DNA of 41,107 bases from Anaerolineae bacterium (lineage in GTDB: Bacteria; Chloroflexota; Anaerolineae; Aggregatilineales; Phototrophicaceae): NCBI GenBank assembly GCA_023382675.1, contig JAHDWN010000010.1, positions 1 to 41,107 of the forward strand. The letters are read 5' to 3'. A model generated the notes under the pieces. The model saw nothing but the letters and a program-made list of their open reading frames with translations. It did not search any database and was not told the DNA's origin. The translations under genes were made by a program, and so were the position numbers. Shown piece by piece: positions 16,442 through 24,171 of the stretch. The first letter of the stretch is position 1. The number at the start of each line of letters is the position of its first letter.

Positions 16442-17248
16442 CTAGCTTTTGGCAGCGATGGCGAACACCTCGCGTTGGAAGAACCAGCGGAAGGGCGGTG
16501 TCGTGAATACGAAGCGACGCATCACGTCTAATGGCGAACGCCCCCACGCCTGCGGCGGGCTTTCCAACCAGACTTTGCCCTTGAAACCGGCATTCCGCAG
16601 AGTCTTTTGCATACTCCACAACGATTGTTCATTCACATGCACGTGCTCGTTGATCGAGACGAGAAACTGGCGTGGGTCTTTGGGATAAAGTTCGCCCTGA
16701 CCCATCGCGCCGCGCAACCGCCGCACCACCGGGTAGGCGAAGCGGTCATACCAGATGTTGGGCGCGGTATGGACGATAAAGCGACCGTCATCTTTGAGCA
16801 CGCGCCGGACTTCCAGAAGTGCCTCATGCAGCTCCCAGGGATGAAGGTGTTCGACCACGTCAAACATCAGCACCCGGTCGAATACCCTGTCCGGAAATGG
16901 CAGCTTCTTGGCATCGGCCTGAGAAACGCCCATATGACCTGGCGTGACGCCGTCAACGTCACTGATCACCTGACGCGACATCGATACAGCGACGGCAGCG
17001 TAGTCGATGCCATAGGCATCCGCGCCCAGGTTGGCCGCGTGGCGCAAAATCTCGCCGCGTCCACAACCTACGTCAAGAATGCGCATTCCGGGGCCGACCT
17101 GCGCTAAAGAGAAGGCCGAATTCAGGCGCCGTGAAAGTTGTTCGCCCTCGCTGCTGTTGAATTCATCGAAGCCCTCACATGCAGTTCGGAAATACTCTTC
17201 CGTGTATAGGCTCGATGGCAGCGGGCTTTTTTCCCGTTCGTGTTCCAA
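16442..17248 (-). CDS. Class I SAM-dependent methyltransferase
   Basis: The 268-residue soluble protein has motif I ILDVGCGRGEIL (about 57-68), an acidic residue for SAM in GIDYAAVAVSM, motif II-like DRVLMFDVVEHLHPWEL, and a post-core region VRRVLKDDGRFIVHTAPN. This is the Methyltransf_11 type of fold found in UbiE/glycolipid methyltransferases and in envelope gene clusters. The C-terminal part, with VHVNEQSLWSMQKTLRNAGF, is typical of sugar/lipid-type members, but the substrate is not known. The start is TTG 17248, since the next in-frame ATG would remove motif I. A clear promoter lies 60 bp upstream (17308-17335). Confidence 0.88.
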   Translation of the reverse strand: MEHEREKSPLPSSLYTEEYFRTACEGFDEFNSSEGEQLSRRLNSAFSLAQVGPGMRILDVGCGRGEILRHAANLGADAYGIDYAAVAVSMSRQVISDVDGVTPGHMGVSQADAKKLPFPDRVFDRVLMFDVVEHLHPWELHEALLEVRRVLKDDGRFIVHTAPNIWYDRFAYPVVRRLRGAMGQGELYPKDPRQFLVSINEHVHVNEQSLWSMQKTLRNAGFKGKVWLESPPQAWGRSPLDVMRRFVFTTPPFRWFFQREVFAIAAKS

Positions 17249-17307
17249 TACTTCGCTCGTTTGTGCCTGCTATGTGCGCAGATGCGCCGAATTGGTTTCA
17301 AATTGCG

Positions 17308-17335
17308 ATTATACTCATGGATACGGGCTGTGCAA
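17308..17335 (-). promoter_or_regulatory. Promoter of the 16442-17248 methyltransferase gene
   Basis: On the - strand, TTGCAC (17330-17335) and a perfect TATAAT (17308-17313) are separated by 16 bp, placing transcription start near 17301, about 50 bp before the start codon. It lies in the gap after the Trm9-like gene. Confidence 0.7.
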
Positions 17336-17348
17336 TGACGCGCTGTGC

Positions 17349-18062
17349 CTAATCTGGATTTTTGCGCAGCAGCGAATACTGGTTGACAGCGCTCGTTTCG
17401 CCATCCGCCCGGTATCGTTCGATCTCGGTCATCTGTGTGGCAGCAGCGAGCGCATCGTGTTCCTGGTCGTTGACATAATGGCAGTAGCGCAGCGCTGGCG
17501 TGCCACGTCGCCAATCGAGCAGGTGGTCGCCTGACTCGACGGCCAGACCTGGCTCCCACGGCACAATTCGCTCGCGAAAGCGCGGATACTCGTAGAAGCG
17601 CCAGCACGCAAAGGCGAGTAGCCCGCCTGGCGCTACTCGTTGGGCTGCACTGCTCATCAGATCGAGTCGCCGCTGCGCGCCCGGCACGTGATGCAGGACG
17701 CCAAACAGAACGACGAGATCGTATTCACCGTGCGGCAAGGTATCGAACACGAAATCATTTACTTCCAGAGCGAGTGACACCCCGGCGGTATCCGCCAGTG
17801 CTTTACGCGCGTAATCTAATAGGGCACTGGAATTATCGATGCCATGATATATCAGCGGGGTAAGCGCATGTTCTGTCAGGAAAGCGCCGAAGCGCCCATT
17901 GCCACAGCCAATGTCCAGCACGCGTAGCGGGGCAGTCAGATGAGGTAGCAGCCGCCGCCAGCCCGGCCAGGCGCGGCCACGTGTCGCATGAAAATCCTCC
18001 GAGGTGCGCGCATAAAAGCTGCGGTTGATCTCGTTCAGATGGCGGGCGGTATTTTCGTCCAC
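17349..18062 (-). CDS. Trm9/ALKBH8-like SAM-dependent methyltransferase (probable tRNA wobble-uridine methylase)
   Basis: The 237-residue protein opens with LNEINRSFYARTSEDFHATR, the start typical of Trm9/ALKBH8-like methyltransferases. RVLDIGCGNGRFGAFL (motif I, about 47-62) and YHGIDNSSALLDYA (motif II) bind SAM. FGVLHHVPGAQRRLDLM and the late HLLDWRRG...RYCHYVND region match the same group. In yeast, Trm9 with Trm112 methylates 5-carboxymethyluridine at tRNA position 34, made by the Elp3-containing Elongator. An elp3 gene lies 918 bp away on the opposite strand and a trm112-like gene about 11.5 kb away, so a shared pathway is plausible (inference). GTG start. Substrate specificity is unproven. 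Confidence 0.75.
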   Translation of the reverse strand: MDENTARHLNEINRSFYARTSEDFHATRGRAWPGWRRLLPHLTAPLRVLDIGCGNGRFGAFLTEHALTPLIYHGIDNSSALLDYARKALADTAGVSLALEVNDFVFDTLPHGEYDLVVLFGVLHHVPGAQRRLDLMSSAAQRVAPGGLLAFACWRFYEYPRFRERIVPWEPGLAVESGDHLLDWRRGTPALRYCHYVNDQEHDALAAATQMTEIERYRADGETSAVNQYSLLRKNPD

Positions 18063-18511
18063 GGTATTCTTTTGCGCAGTTTGTCGCTTGTGATCGTACA
18101 GTGTGACACTCTACAGCGGATCAATCCGCGTAGCTTCTGGCGCACGCTTGCCCTTACCTTCGCTTTGTAGCATCAGCAGCGGGGCTGCGTTAGGCGACAT
18201 GGGCGTGTCCCGCCCAGAAAAGGTTTCTCTCTTGAGCGTTGAACGTTTTACGGGATGGACTGCCCATCCCAACCGCCTCCATTCAGTTCTTAAAGAGCCG
18301 CGTCCGACCAACATGGCGGCTTTTCGCGCTTGCTCACGTTTGACGTCGAACCGTATTGAGTGAGATGATAGCGCATGATCTCCAGCTGCGCGAGTTCTAT
18401 TCGGCTGAAGCCGAAATCGCTTTCAGCCACTGCTGCTTCAGCGGCGTGGCTTTCTCGCGGGCTAAAGCCCAGTTCTGTAAGCGGGTGAATTGACAGGGGA
18501 AGGTCACATAC
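18063..18511. other. 449-bp hairpin-rich spacer between the Trm9-like and DUF3566-like genes
   Basis: No convincing coding frame is present. Short inverted repeats stand in series: AGTGT-G-ACACT (18100-18110), GCGGAT-CA-ATCCGC (18116-18129), TGGGCG/CGCCCA (18200-18216), GGGATGG/CCATCCC (18252-18270), TTCGGC-TGAA-GCCGAA (18400-18415) and GGGC-TAAA-GCCC (18459-18470). The last two have the same GGCTNAAGCC core and look like members of an interspersed small repeat. The region must also hold the divergent promoters of both neighbours, which I could not place with confidence. Confidence 0.6.
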
Positions 18512-18916
18512 ATGATCGCAATCAAGCGCATCGACATTGCATCGGCATTTCGCGTTGGGGCATTAGTATCGGGGTTGTTGGCACTGGTGATGCTCGCCAT
18601 CTTTGCGCTGTTCCAGGCGACCATTATCTCCAGCCTGGTCTCGTTTTCGACAAGCATGGGCGGGCAGCCGATGCCGTCATCAGCGTCATCATTTCTGAAT
18701 GCCGCCAGTGTGGCGAGCCTGTGTGTCTTTTATGGCTGTGGCGTGATCATCCAGACGATTATCGGCGGCATTGTGGCGGCGTTGGCTGCGTTCTTTTACA
18801 ACATCGTTGCCAATCAATTCGGCGGTCTGCAAGTGGAGTTGGACGGGCCGATGTTCGAGCGGATCGAACAGCCCAAGCAGAAAAACACGTTTTTTGACCC
18901 TGATTTCGAAGGTTGA
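18512..18916 (+). CDS. DUF3566-like small membrane protein
   Basis: The 134-residue protein has two hydrophobic segments (about 17-41 and 68-95) and a short soluble tail. The stretch AAFFYNIVANQFGGLQVELDG matches the end of the DUF3566 transmembrane family, whose members share a YNxxAxxxGGxxVxL ending; function is unknown. GGGGAAGG (18496-18503) precedes the ATG at good spacing. It lies 64 bp before elp3 in the same direction, but elp3 seems to have its own extended -10 promoter, so co-transcription is possible but not required. The family call is moderate. Confidence 0.72.
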   Translation: MIAIKRIDIASAFRVGALVSGLLALVMLAIFALFQATIISSLVSFSTSMGGQPMPSSASSFLNAASVASLCVFYGCGVIIQTIIGGIVAALAAFFYNIVANQFGGLQVELDGPMFERIEQPKQKNTFFDPDFEG

Positions 18917-18941
18917 TGTCCTCCTCGCCTGTGACGCAATC

Positions 18942-18950
18942 TGCTACAAT
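18942..18950 (+). promoter_or_regulatory. Extended -10 promoter of elp3
   Basis: TGCTACAAT has the TGn-extended -10 form and lies 30 bp before the GTG start of elp3. No good -35 box is visible. The same TGCTANNAT pattern occurs before the SRP RNA and the 20885 gene. Confidence 0.5.
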
Positions 18951-18980
18951 GCCGGGGCGGTTTGACGGGAGCAGAGCGTC

Positions 18981-20801
18981 GTGGGACATAAGAGTACACT
19001 CGATCTGGAAAAGCATCGCGCGCCGTTGACCGATCTGCTACAGCGGATCGTCGCCATGCCACAGCCGGATCGCGCCGAGATTGACCGCCTGGTTCGTGCA
19101 CAGGCCAAAGGTGGCGGCCGGCAATACAGCCGTGACGAACTCTTACTGGCCTATCGCACCTTTGCTGGCAGCGATGGCTTGCCGCCCTACGATCAAGCAG
19201 TGGTTGAACGGCTGCGTCTCAAGCCTGTCCGCACGAGTTCCGGCGTCACGCCAGTCACTGTTCTGACCAAGCCATTTCCATGCCCCGGCGAATGCATCTT
19301 CTGCCCAAATGACGTGCGAATGCCCAAAAGCTATCTTTCGGAAGAGCCGGGCGCACAGCGCGCAGAGCAGAACAGCTTCGATCCTTATCTTCAAACCTAT
19401 TCGCGCCTCAGCACGTATTACGCAACCGGGCATCCCACCGACAAAATCGAAGTCATCATTCTGGGCGGCACGTGGTCGTTTTATCCGGAAAGCTACCAGA
19501 TCTGGTTTGTGAAGCGCATTTTTGACGCCCTGCACGACTTCGGAGCGGGGATCGACCGCACGTCTGACGTGGAAGTGGCGCTGCGCGAAGTCTCGCAGTT
19601 ACACCCTGAACGCAACACGATCACCGATCGCGTCGATGGGACAGCATTTGAGCGCACCTACAATCAGGTGGTGCAGGCCGTCTATAAAGACGAAATGCGC
19701 CGCTCGCGCGAACTGGCCGGTGAAATCGCGGCCAGCTTACGCCCACGTTCGCCGGTTGATGAGTACGCCACCTGGGATGAGTTGGAGACTGCCCATCGCC
19801 AGAATGAGCAGTCACCCTGCCGGTGCGTGGGACTGGTGATCGAAACGCGCCCGGATCACATCAGTATCGAAGAAGTGATCCGTATCCGACGTTTGGGCTG
19901 CACCAAAGTGCAAATCGGCTTTCAGAGCCTCAACGATGATGTTCTGCGCAAGAACCGCCGCGGGCACACGGTGGCTGCGACGCGGCACGCGGTCAAGCTC
20001 TTGCGTCAAATGGGGTTCAAAATCCATGCGCATTGGATGCCCAATCTCTACGGCTCATCGCCCGAACGCGACATCGAAGACTACCGGCGCATGTTCAGCG
20101 AGCCGGATTTTCGCCCGGACGAGCTGAAAGTCTATCCCTGCTCGCTGATCGAAAGCGCCGAGCTGATGCGCTACTACAGCAACGGTCTCTGGCAGCCTTA
20201 TACCCACGATGAACTGCTGCATGTGCTGGTCGAGTGTTTCAAACAGACGCCCGAATACTGCCGTCTGACGCGTGTTATCCGCGATATTCCGTCGACCGAT
20301 ATAGTCGAGGGCAACAAGCTGACGAACTTCCGCCAGATTGTCGATGATGAACTCAAACGGCGCGGCGAACGCTGCCTGGACATCCGCGCGCGTGAAGTGC
20401 GGCATACACAGGTGGAAGCTGAAGCGCTCCATCTCGACGAGCAATGGTATGAAACGTCATCCAGTGATGAGGTTTTCCTACAATACATCACGGGCGACCG
20501 GCAAATCGCCGGGTTTCTAAGGTTATCGCTGCCGAAAGACGCGCCGCTGACGGATGAACTCGCAGGGGCAGCCATGATTCGCGAAGTCCACGTCTACGGG
20601 CAGTCTGTCGAGATCGGCGATAGTGCCGAGGGGCGAGCACAGCACGCCGGTCTCGGCACGCAGTTGATTGAACGTGCCGCAGACATCGCGCGCGCGCACG
20701 GCTATGCCAGCCTGGCGGTGATTTCGGCGGTGGGAACGCGAGCTTACTATCGTAAACGCGGCTTTGACGACGGACAGCTTTATCAGTTTCGGGCGCTCTA
20801 A
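18981..20801 (+). CDS. elp3: Elp3-family radical-SAM/GNAT enzyme (tRNA U34 carboxymethylation)
   Basis: The 606-residue protein has the two-domain Elp3 layout. The radical-SAM core starts at the CxxxCxxC motif Cys101-Cys105-Cys108 (CPGECIFCPNDVRMPKSYLS), continues with DKIEVIILGGTWSFYP, and has the IETRPDHI and KVQIGFQSLNDDVL elements. The C-terminal GNAT acetyltransferase domain (about 465-606) contains REVHVYGQSVEIG and HAGLGTQLIERAADIAR. In eukaryotes Elp3 attaches a carboxymethyl group to uridine 34 of tRNAs using acetyl-CoA; bacterial homologues, including one from Dehalococcoides, act alone on tRNA. GTG start with GGGAG 9 bp upstream. A hairpin follows the gene. The nearby Trm9-like and Trm112-like genes fit the next step. 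Confidence 0.95.
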   Translation: MGHKSTLDLEKHRAPLTDLLQRIVAMPQPDRAEIDRLVRAQAKGGGRQYSRDELLLAYRTFAGSDGLPPYDQAVVERLRLKPVRTSSGVTPVTVLTKPFPCPGECIFCPNDVRMPKSYLSEEPGAQRAEQNSFDPYLQTYSRLSTYYATGHPTDKIEVIILGGTWSFYPESYQIWFVKRIFDALHDFGAGIDRTSDVEVALREVSQLHPERNTITDRVDGTAFERTYNQVVQAVYKDEMRRSRELAGEIAASLRPRSPVDEYATWDELETAHRQNEQSPCRCVGLVIETRPDHISIEEVIRIRRLGCTKVQIGFQSLNDDVLRKNRRGHTVAATRHAVKLLRQMGFKIHAHWMPNLYGSSPERDIEDYRRMFSEPDFRPDELKVYPCSLIESAELMRYYSNGLWQPYTHDELLHVLVECFKQTPEYCRLTRVIRDIPSTDIVEGNKLTNFRQIVDDELKRRGERCLDIRAREVRHTQVEAEALHLDEQWYETSSSDEVFLQYITGDRQIAGFLRLSLPKDAPLTDELAGAAMIREVHVYGQSVEIGDSAEGRAQHAGLGTQLIERAADIARAHGYASLAVISAVGTRAYYRKRGFDDGQLYQFRAL

Positions 20802-20804
20802 GCG

Positions 20805-20832
20805 CCGTGAATGATACGTGTTCCATTCACGG
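20805..20832 (+). terminator. Hairpin after elp3
   Basis: CCGTGAATG (20805-20813) pairs perfectly with CATTCACGG (20824-20832) over a 10-nt loop, starting 4 bp after the stop. There is no T-run, so termination would be inefficient or factor-assisted. Confidence 0.45.
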
Positions 20833-20837
20833 ATCGG

Positions 20838-20846
20838 TGCTATGAT
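20838..20846 (+). promoter_or_regulatory. Extended -10 promoter before the Pro/Thr-rich protein gene
   Basis: TGCTATGAT (TGn plus TATGAT) lies 38 bp before the ATG at 20885, directly after the elp3 hairpin. No clear -35 box. Confidence 0.4.
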
Positions 20847-20884
20847 CGGCAAACGTAACGGGATTGTAAGGGTGGGATAATCAG

Positions 20885-21400
20885 ATGGATCAGGTGCTGG
20901 CGCAGGAAAAAAAGCGGCAAAGGCTGCGTGTCGTCTTGTTTGCCATCATTATGGCAACCTTGCCCTGCTACTGTGCTGGTTTCCTGCTCTGGGTGACGGC
21001 TCCGCAGCAGGGCGCGGGTTCTCAGCAGTCGCTCAACACCGCGACGGCAACGTTCACGCCATTTGTCTTGAACACTTCTACCAGTGGCGCGCCACTCGTC
21101 ATCACGCCTCTGCCGTTGACTGGCACGCCATTCAGCCCGTTGCAGCCGACGCCCGGCCAGTTCTTCCCGCCGGCGGTGACACGTTACCTCTCACCGACGC
21201 CGTTCATTTTCCCGACATTGACGCAAGCGCCGACGCTGACGCCATTTCCGACGTTTGCGCCGCCGACGGAGACGCCGTTCGTGGCGCCGACAGCGGCTCC
21301 GCCGCTGCCAACGGAGACGCCGATTGAGGTTCTGCCGTTCCCAAGCGATACACCGCTCCCGCCAATGGAGATTCCAACCGAAACCCCACTTGGGCAGTAA
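20885..21400 (+). CDS. Membrane-anchored Pro/Thr-rich protein
   Basis: The 171-residue protein has a basic N-terminus, one hydrophobic helix (about 16-38, including CYC) and an extracytoplasmic tail dominated by Pro, Thr and Phe in loose TPxP / PTxTPF repeats. The tail has no recognisable domain and is probably extended, perhaps O-glycosylated or a wall spacer (inference). Such Pro/Thr-rich tails are common in Chloroflexota surface proteins. AAGGG precedes the ATG. It may be the first gene of the run containing the three M42 peptidases, with a 92-bp gap to the first. Codon choice in the tail is repetitive (ACG CC-rich). Confidence 0.75.
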   Translation: MDQVLAQEKKRQRLRVVLFAIIMATLPCYCAGFLLWVTAPQQGAGSQQSLNTATATFTPFVLNTSTSGAPLVITPLPLTGTPFSPLQPTPGQFFPPAVTRYLSPTPFIFPTLTQAPTLTPFPTFAPPTETPFVAPTAAPPLPTETPIEVLPFPSDTPLPPMEIPTETPLGQ

Positions 21401-21492
21401 TAAGTTGCGAGAAGCGTCGGGTTGGTTGCGGATTGTCGCGCAGCCTGTAAACTCGACCGGACATACGTGGATATTCGGGGAAGCGGGGATCT

Positions 21493-22581
21493 GTGTTTGA
21501 CCTGAAAGCTCATCTCAAGACGCTGGTTGAGGCGCATGGGCCGTCCGGCCACGAAGGCCCTGTGCGCGATCTGGTACGCGCCGCATGGACAGATGTCGTC
21601 GATGAATTCGAGCAGGATCGGCTGGGCAGCCTGATTGGCATCAAACGCGCGACACAGCCGCTGCCAGGGCCGCGCACGATCATGCTGGCCGCGCACATAG
21701 ATGAGATCGCTATGATGGTGCGCGATGTCGTTGGCAGTTTCATCTTTGTGCAAAAGGTGAGCGGTGTCGATAACCGCATCATGCTTGCGCAGCCGGTGCT
21801 TGTTCACGGGCGGCGTCCGCTGTCCGGTATTGTCGCTTCCGTGCCGCCACATTTGCTTAAAGGCAGCAACAATAACAATCGTTATCCGGAGTTCGATGCC
21901 CTGGTGATCGATGTCGGCCTGCCTGCGGACGAGGTTGCGCATTTGGTTCGCATCGGCGACCTGATCACCGTTGACGTACCGCTGATCGAATTGGGGGCGA
22001 ACCGCGTTGCTGCCAAAGCGCTGGATGACCGCATCTGCGTGGCCGCCGTCACGGCCTGTTTGCATCATCTCAAGCGGCTGCAACATGTTTGGGATGTCTA
22101 TGCCGTCGCTACTGTTCAGGAAGAAAGCGGACTGCTCGGTGCCAGAACCGCAGCTTACAAGGTGAAACCTGACATCGCCATCGCGCTCGACGTGGGGTTT
22201 GCCAAGCAGCCAGGTGTCAACGATGACAAGGCCATCGACATTGGCGGCGGTCCTGGGATCGGCATTGGTCCGAATTTCCACCCCAAGCTCAACGAAAAGA
22301 TCAAAGACACCGCGCGCAGCCTGGAGATCAAGCTTCAGGACGATCTCATCCCTGGCGCCAGCGGCACCGATGCCTGGGCGATCCAGGTTTCGCGCGAAGG
22401 TATCCCCTCGGCGCTGCTGGAAATCGCGATTCGCAACATGCATTCGCCCGTCGAAACCGCCGACATGCGCGATCTGGAACGCACGGGGCGCTTGCTGGCA
22501 GAGTTCATCGCCGCGCTTGACGCTGATTTCTTGTCGGCTCTGAGCTGGGACGAGCTAAAGACGCAGGAGGCAGTGAGCTAA
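21493..22581 (+). CDS. M42-family metallo-aminopeptidase (paralogue 1)
   Basis: The 362-residue protein has the two-metal M42 set: His68 and Asp70 in LAAHIDEIAMM, the bridging Asp in AAKALDDRICV, the catalytic Glu pair in VQEESGLLGAR, the Asp in ALDVGF, and the C-terminal His in NMHSPVE. Members (TET, FrvX, glutamyl aminopeptidase) are cytosolic and form hollow dodecamers that trim peptides from the N-terminus. The start is GTG 21493. It is followed after 2 bp by a second M42 gene, a DUF4268 gene and then a third. The three differ widely outside the motifs, so they are old duplicates with different preferences or mixed complexes (inference). Confidence 0.92.
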   Translation: MFDLKAHLKTLVEAHGPSGHEGPVRDLVRAAWTDVVDEFEQDRLGSLIGIKRATQPLPGPRTIMLAAHIDEIAMMVRDVVGSFIFVQKVSGVDNRIMLAQPVLVHGRRPLSGIVASVPPHLLKGSNNNNRYPEFDALVIDVGLPADEVAHLVRIGDLITVDVPLIELGANRVAAKALDDRICVAAVTACLHHLKRLQHVWDVYAVATVQEESGLLGARTAAYKVKPDIAIALDVGFAKQPGVNDDKAIDIGGGPGIGIGPNFHPKLNEKIKDTARSLEIKLQDDLIPGASGTDAWAIQVSREGIPSALLEIAIRNMHSPVETADMRDLERTGRLLAEFIAALDADFLSALSWDELKTQEAVS

Positions 22582-22583
22582 TC

Positions 22584-23636
22584 ATGGATGTGCAACTGCT
22601 TAAGTCCCTCTCAGAAGCGCGCGGCATCTCCGGCCAGGAAAGCGCAGTGCGTCAGGTGGTGTTGAACGCCATCGACGGCCATGGAGAACAGATTCGCATC
22701 GATCCGCTCGGCAGCATCACGGCGGTCAAACCCGGCACAGGCCAACGCCGTTTGCGCGTCATGATCGCTGCGCACATGGACGAGATCGGTTTCATGGTCG
22801 CCGGCGTCGATGGCGATGGCCTGGTACGTTTCACCAACGTCGGCGGCGTGGATGATCGCATTTTGCCCGGCCTGCGCGTCAAGATCGGCACGAATGGGAT
22901 CAGCGGAGTAGTTGTATGGACGCCGATCCATCTCAACCGCGATCAGGCTGTCGTTAAGATGAGCAGTCTGCGCATCGACATTGGTGCGTCGAGCAAAGAC
23001 GATGCCAATGGCAAAGTCAAACTCGGCGACATGATCGTTTTCGATACGCGTTTCGCCGAACTCGGCGATCAGATGGTGCGCGGCAAGGCCTTCGACGACC
23101 GTGCGGGCTGCTCCCTGCTGATCGACGTGCTGCGCGGCGGCCCTTATCCGGTCGATGTACTGGCCGCATTCACCGTGCAGGAGGAGATCGGCTTGCGCGG
23201 CGCACAAGTGGCGGCGCAGTTCTTCCAGCCCGATGTCGCTTTCGTGCTTGAGGGCACGACGGCGAACGACATCCCCAATCCGTTGCGAGAAGTGGACGAT
23301 CAAAGCGCGCTGAACCCGACCTGTCATGTGCTCGGCGGGCCGGTAATCAGCATCATGGATCGCAGCCTGATTGTCGATCCGCGCATGTTCAATTTCCTCA
23401 AGGCGACTGCCACGAAACATGAGATTCCTTACCAACTCAAGACGCAGTTGGGTGGTGGCACGGATGGTGGCTCGATTCATACGGCCAACAGCGGCGTGAT
23501 GACTGGCGTTATCTCGCTGCCGTGCCGCTACATTCACAGCCCGGCGGCATTGCTGCATCGTGCGGATTATGACCATGCGCTCCGTTTGATCCAGGCCGTT
23601 CTTCAAGATATTGATGACGCGGTGGTTCGGCGGTGA
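22584..23636 (+). CDS. M42-family metallo-aminopeptidase (paralogue 2)
   Basis: The 350-residue protein has all metal and catalytic residues in place: IAAHMDEIGFMV, RGKAFDDRAGC, FTVQEEIGLRGAQ, the Glu of FVLEGTTAND (Glu replaces the Asp seen in the neighbours at the second-metal ligand), and PCRYIHSPAALLHR at the end. NPTCHVLGGPVISIMDRS and QLGGGTDGGSIHTANSGV are the usual substrate-loop elements. It is the closest of the three to the FrvX/YsdC type. ATG 22584 follows the preceding stop by 2 bp, so the pair is co-transcribed and probably translationally coupled. Confidence 0.93.
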   Translation: MDVQLLKSLSEARGISGQESAVRQVVLNAIDGHGEQIRIDPLGSITAVKPGTGQRRLRVMIAAHMDEIGFMVAGVDGDGLVRFTNVGGVDDRILPGLRVKIGTNGISGVVVWTPIHLNRDQAVVKMSSLRIDIGASSKDDANGKVKLGDMIVFDTRFAELGDQMVRGKAFDDRAGCSLLIDVLRGGPYPVDVLAAFTVQEEIGLRGAQVAAQFFQPDVAFVLEGTTANDIPNPLREVDDQSALNPTCHVLGGPVISIMDRSLIVDPRMFNFLKATATKHEIPYQLKTQLGGGTDGGSIHTANSGVMTGVISLPCRYIHSPAALLHRADYDHALRLIQAVLQDIDDAVVRR

Positions 23637-23639
23637 GTC

Positions 23640-24149
23640 ATGCGCAATGGCTTCCGTAGTCAGGGACAATCCGGCGGCGCTTCAGCTATGTCCGCCGATT
23701 GGCGCACGCGGGGCGAGGTCTATTTGCGTTTCTGGACACAATTGCTGGAGCGAAGTCGGCAACGGACACCACTATTTGCGAATAAACCGCCGGTCCCTGA
23801 ATATCATCTGCACACACATGCGGGGCGGTCGGGGTTCTCGTTGGGTTACATCATCTCGGTGCATGGTTGGGCAGCCGTCGATCTTTTCATCGACACCGGG
23901 GATAAAGCGCGTAACAAGTGCGCATTCGATGCTTTGCTCGCTGCGCGCGAGTCGATTGAAAGAGCATTCGGAGCGCCGCTGGATTGGCAGCGTCTGGAGA
24001 ACAAGCGCGCTGCCAGCATCAGTTATCGCATCGAAGAAGGGCACTTCGACCGCGAGAGTGACTGGGCGCCGCTTCAGGAGCGGTTGATCGACGCGATGAT
24101 CCGGTTGAACCAGGCTATGCAGCCCTATATTGCTGCGCTGGATGTCTAG
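23640..24149 (+). CDS. DUF4268-domain protein
   Basis: The 169-residue soluble protein contains RGEVYLRFWTQLLERS near residue 24 and GFSLGYIISVHGWAAVDLFID. The C-terminal stretch FGAPLDWQRLENKRAASISY, followed by SDWAPLQERLIDAMIRL, is the pattern of DUF4268, often found as the C-terminal part of restriction- or nuclease-associated proteins and also alone. No nuclease motif is visible here. It lies between the second and third M42 genes with a 3-bp gap upstream and 22 bp downstream, so it belongs to their operon. Its role there is unknown. Confidence 0.75.
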   Translation: MRNGFRSQGQSGGASAMSADWRTRGEVYLRFWTQLLERSRQRTPLFANKPPVPEYHLHTHAGRSGFSLGYIISVHGWAAVDLFIDTGDKARNKCAFDALLAARESIERAFGAPLDWQRLENKRAASISYRIEEGHFDRESDWAPLQERLIDAMIRLNQAMQPYIAALDV

Positions 24150-24171
24150 CATCATAGAGGGAGCTATCGTC

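Noticed and set aside
21184-22443. A 419-codon open frame on the - strand
   Set aside because: It is antisense to the first M42 peptidase and the Pro/Thr-rich tail; its low-complexity end is the mirror of that tail.
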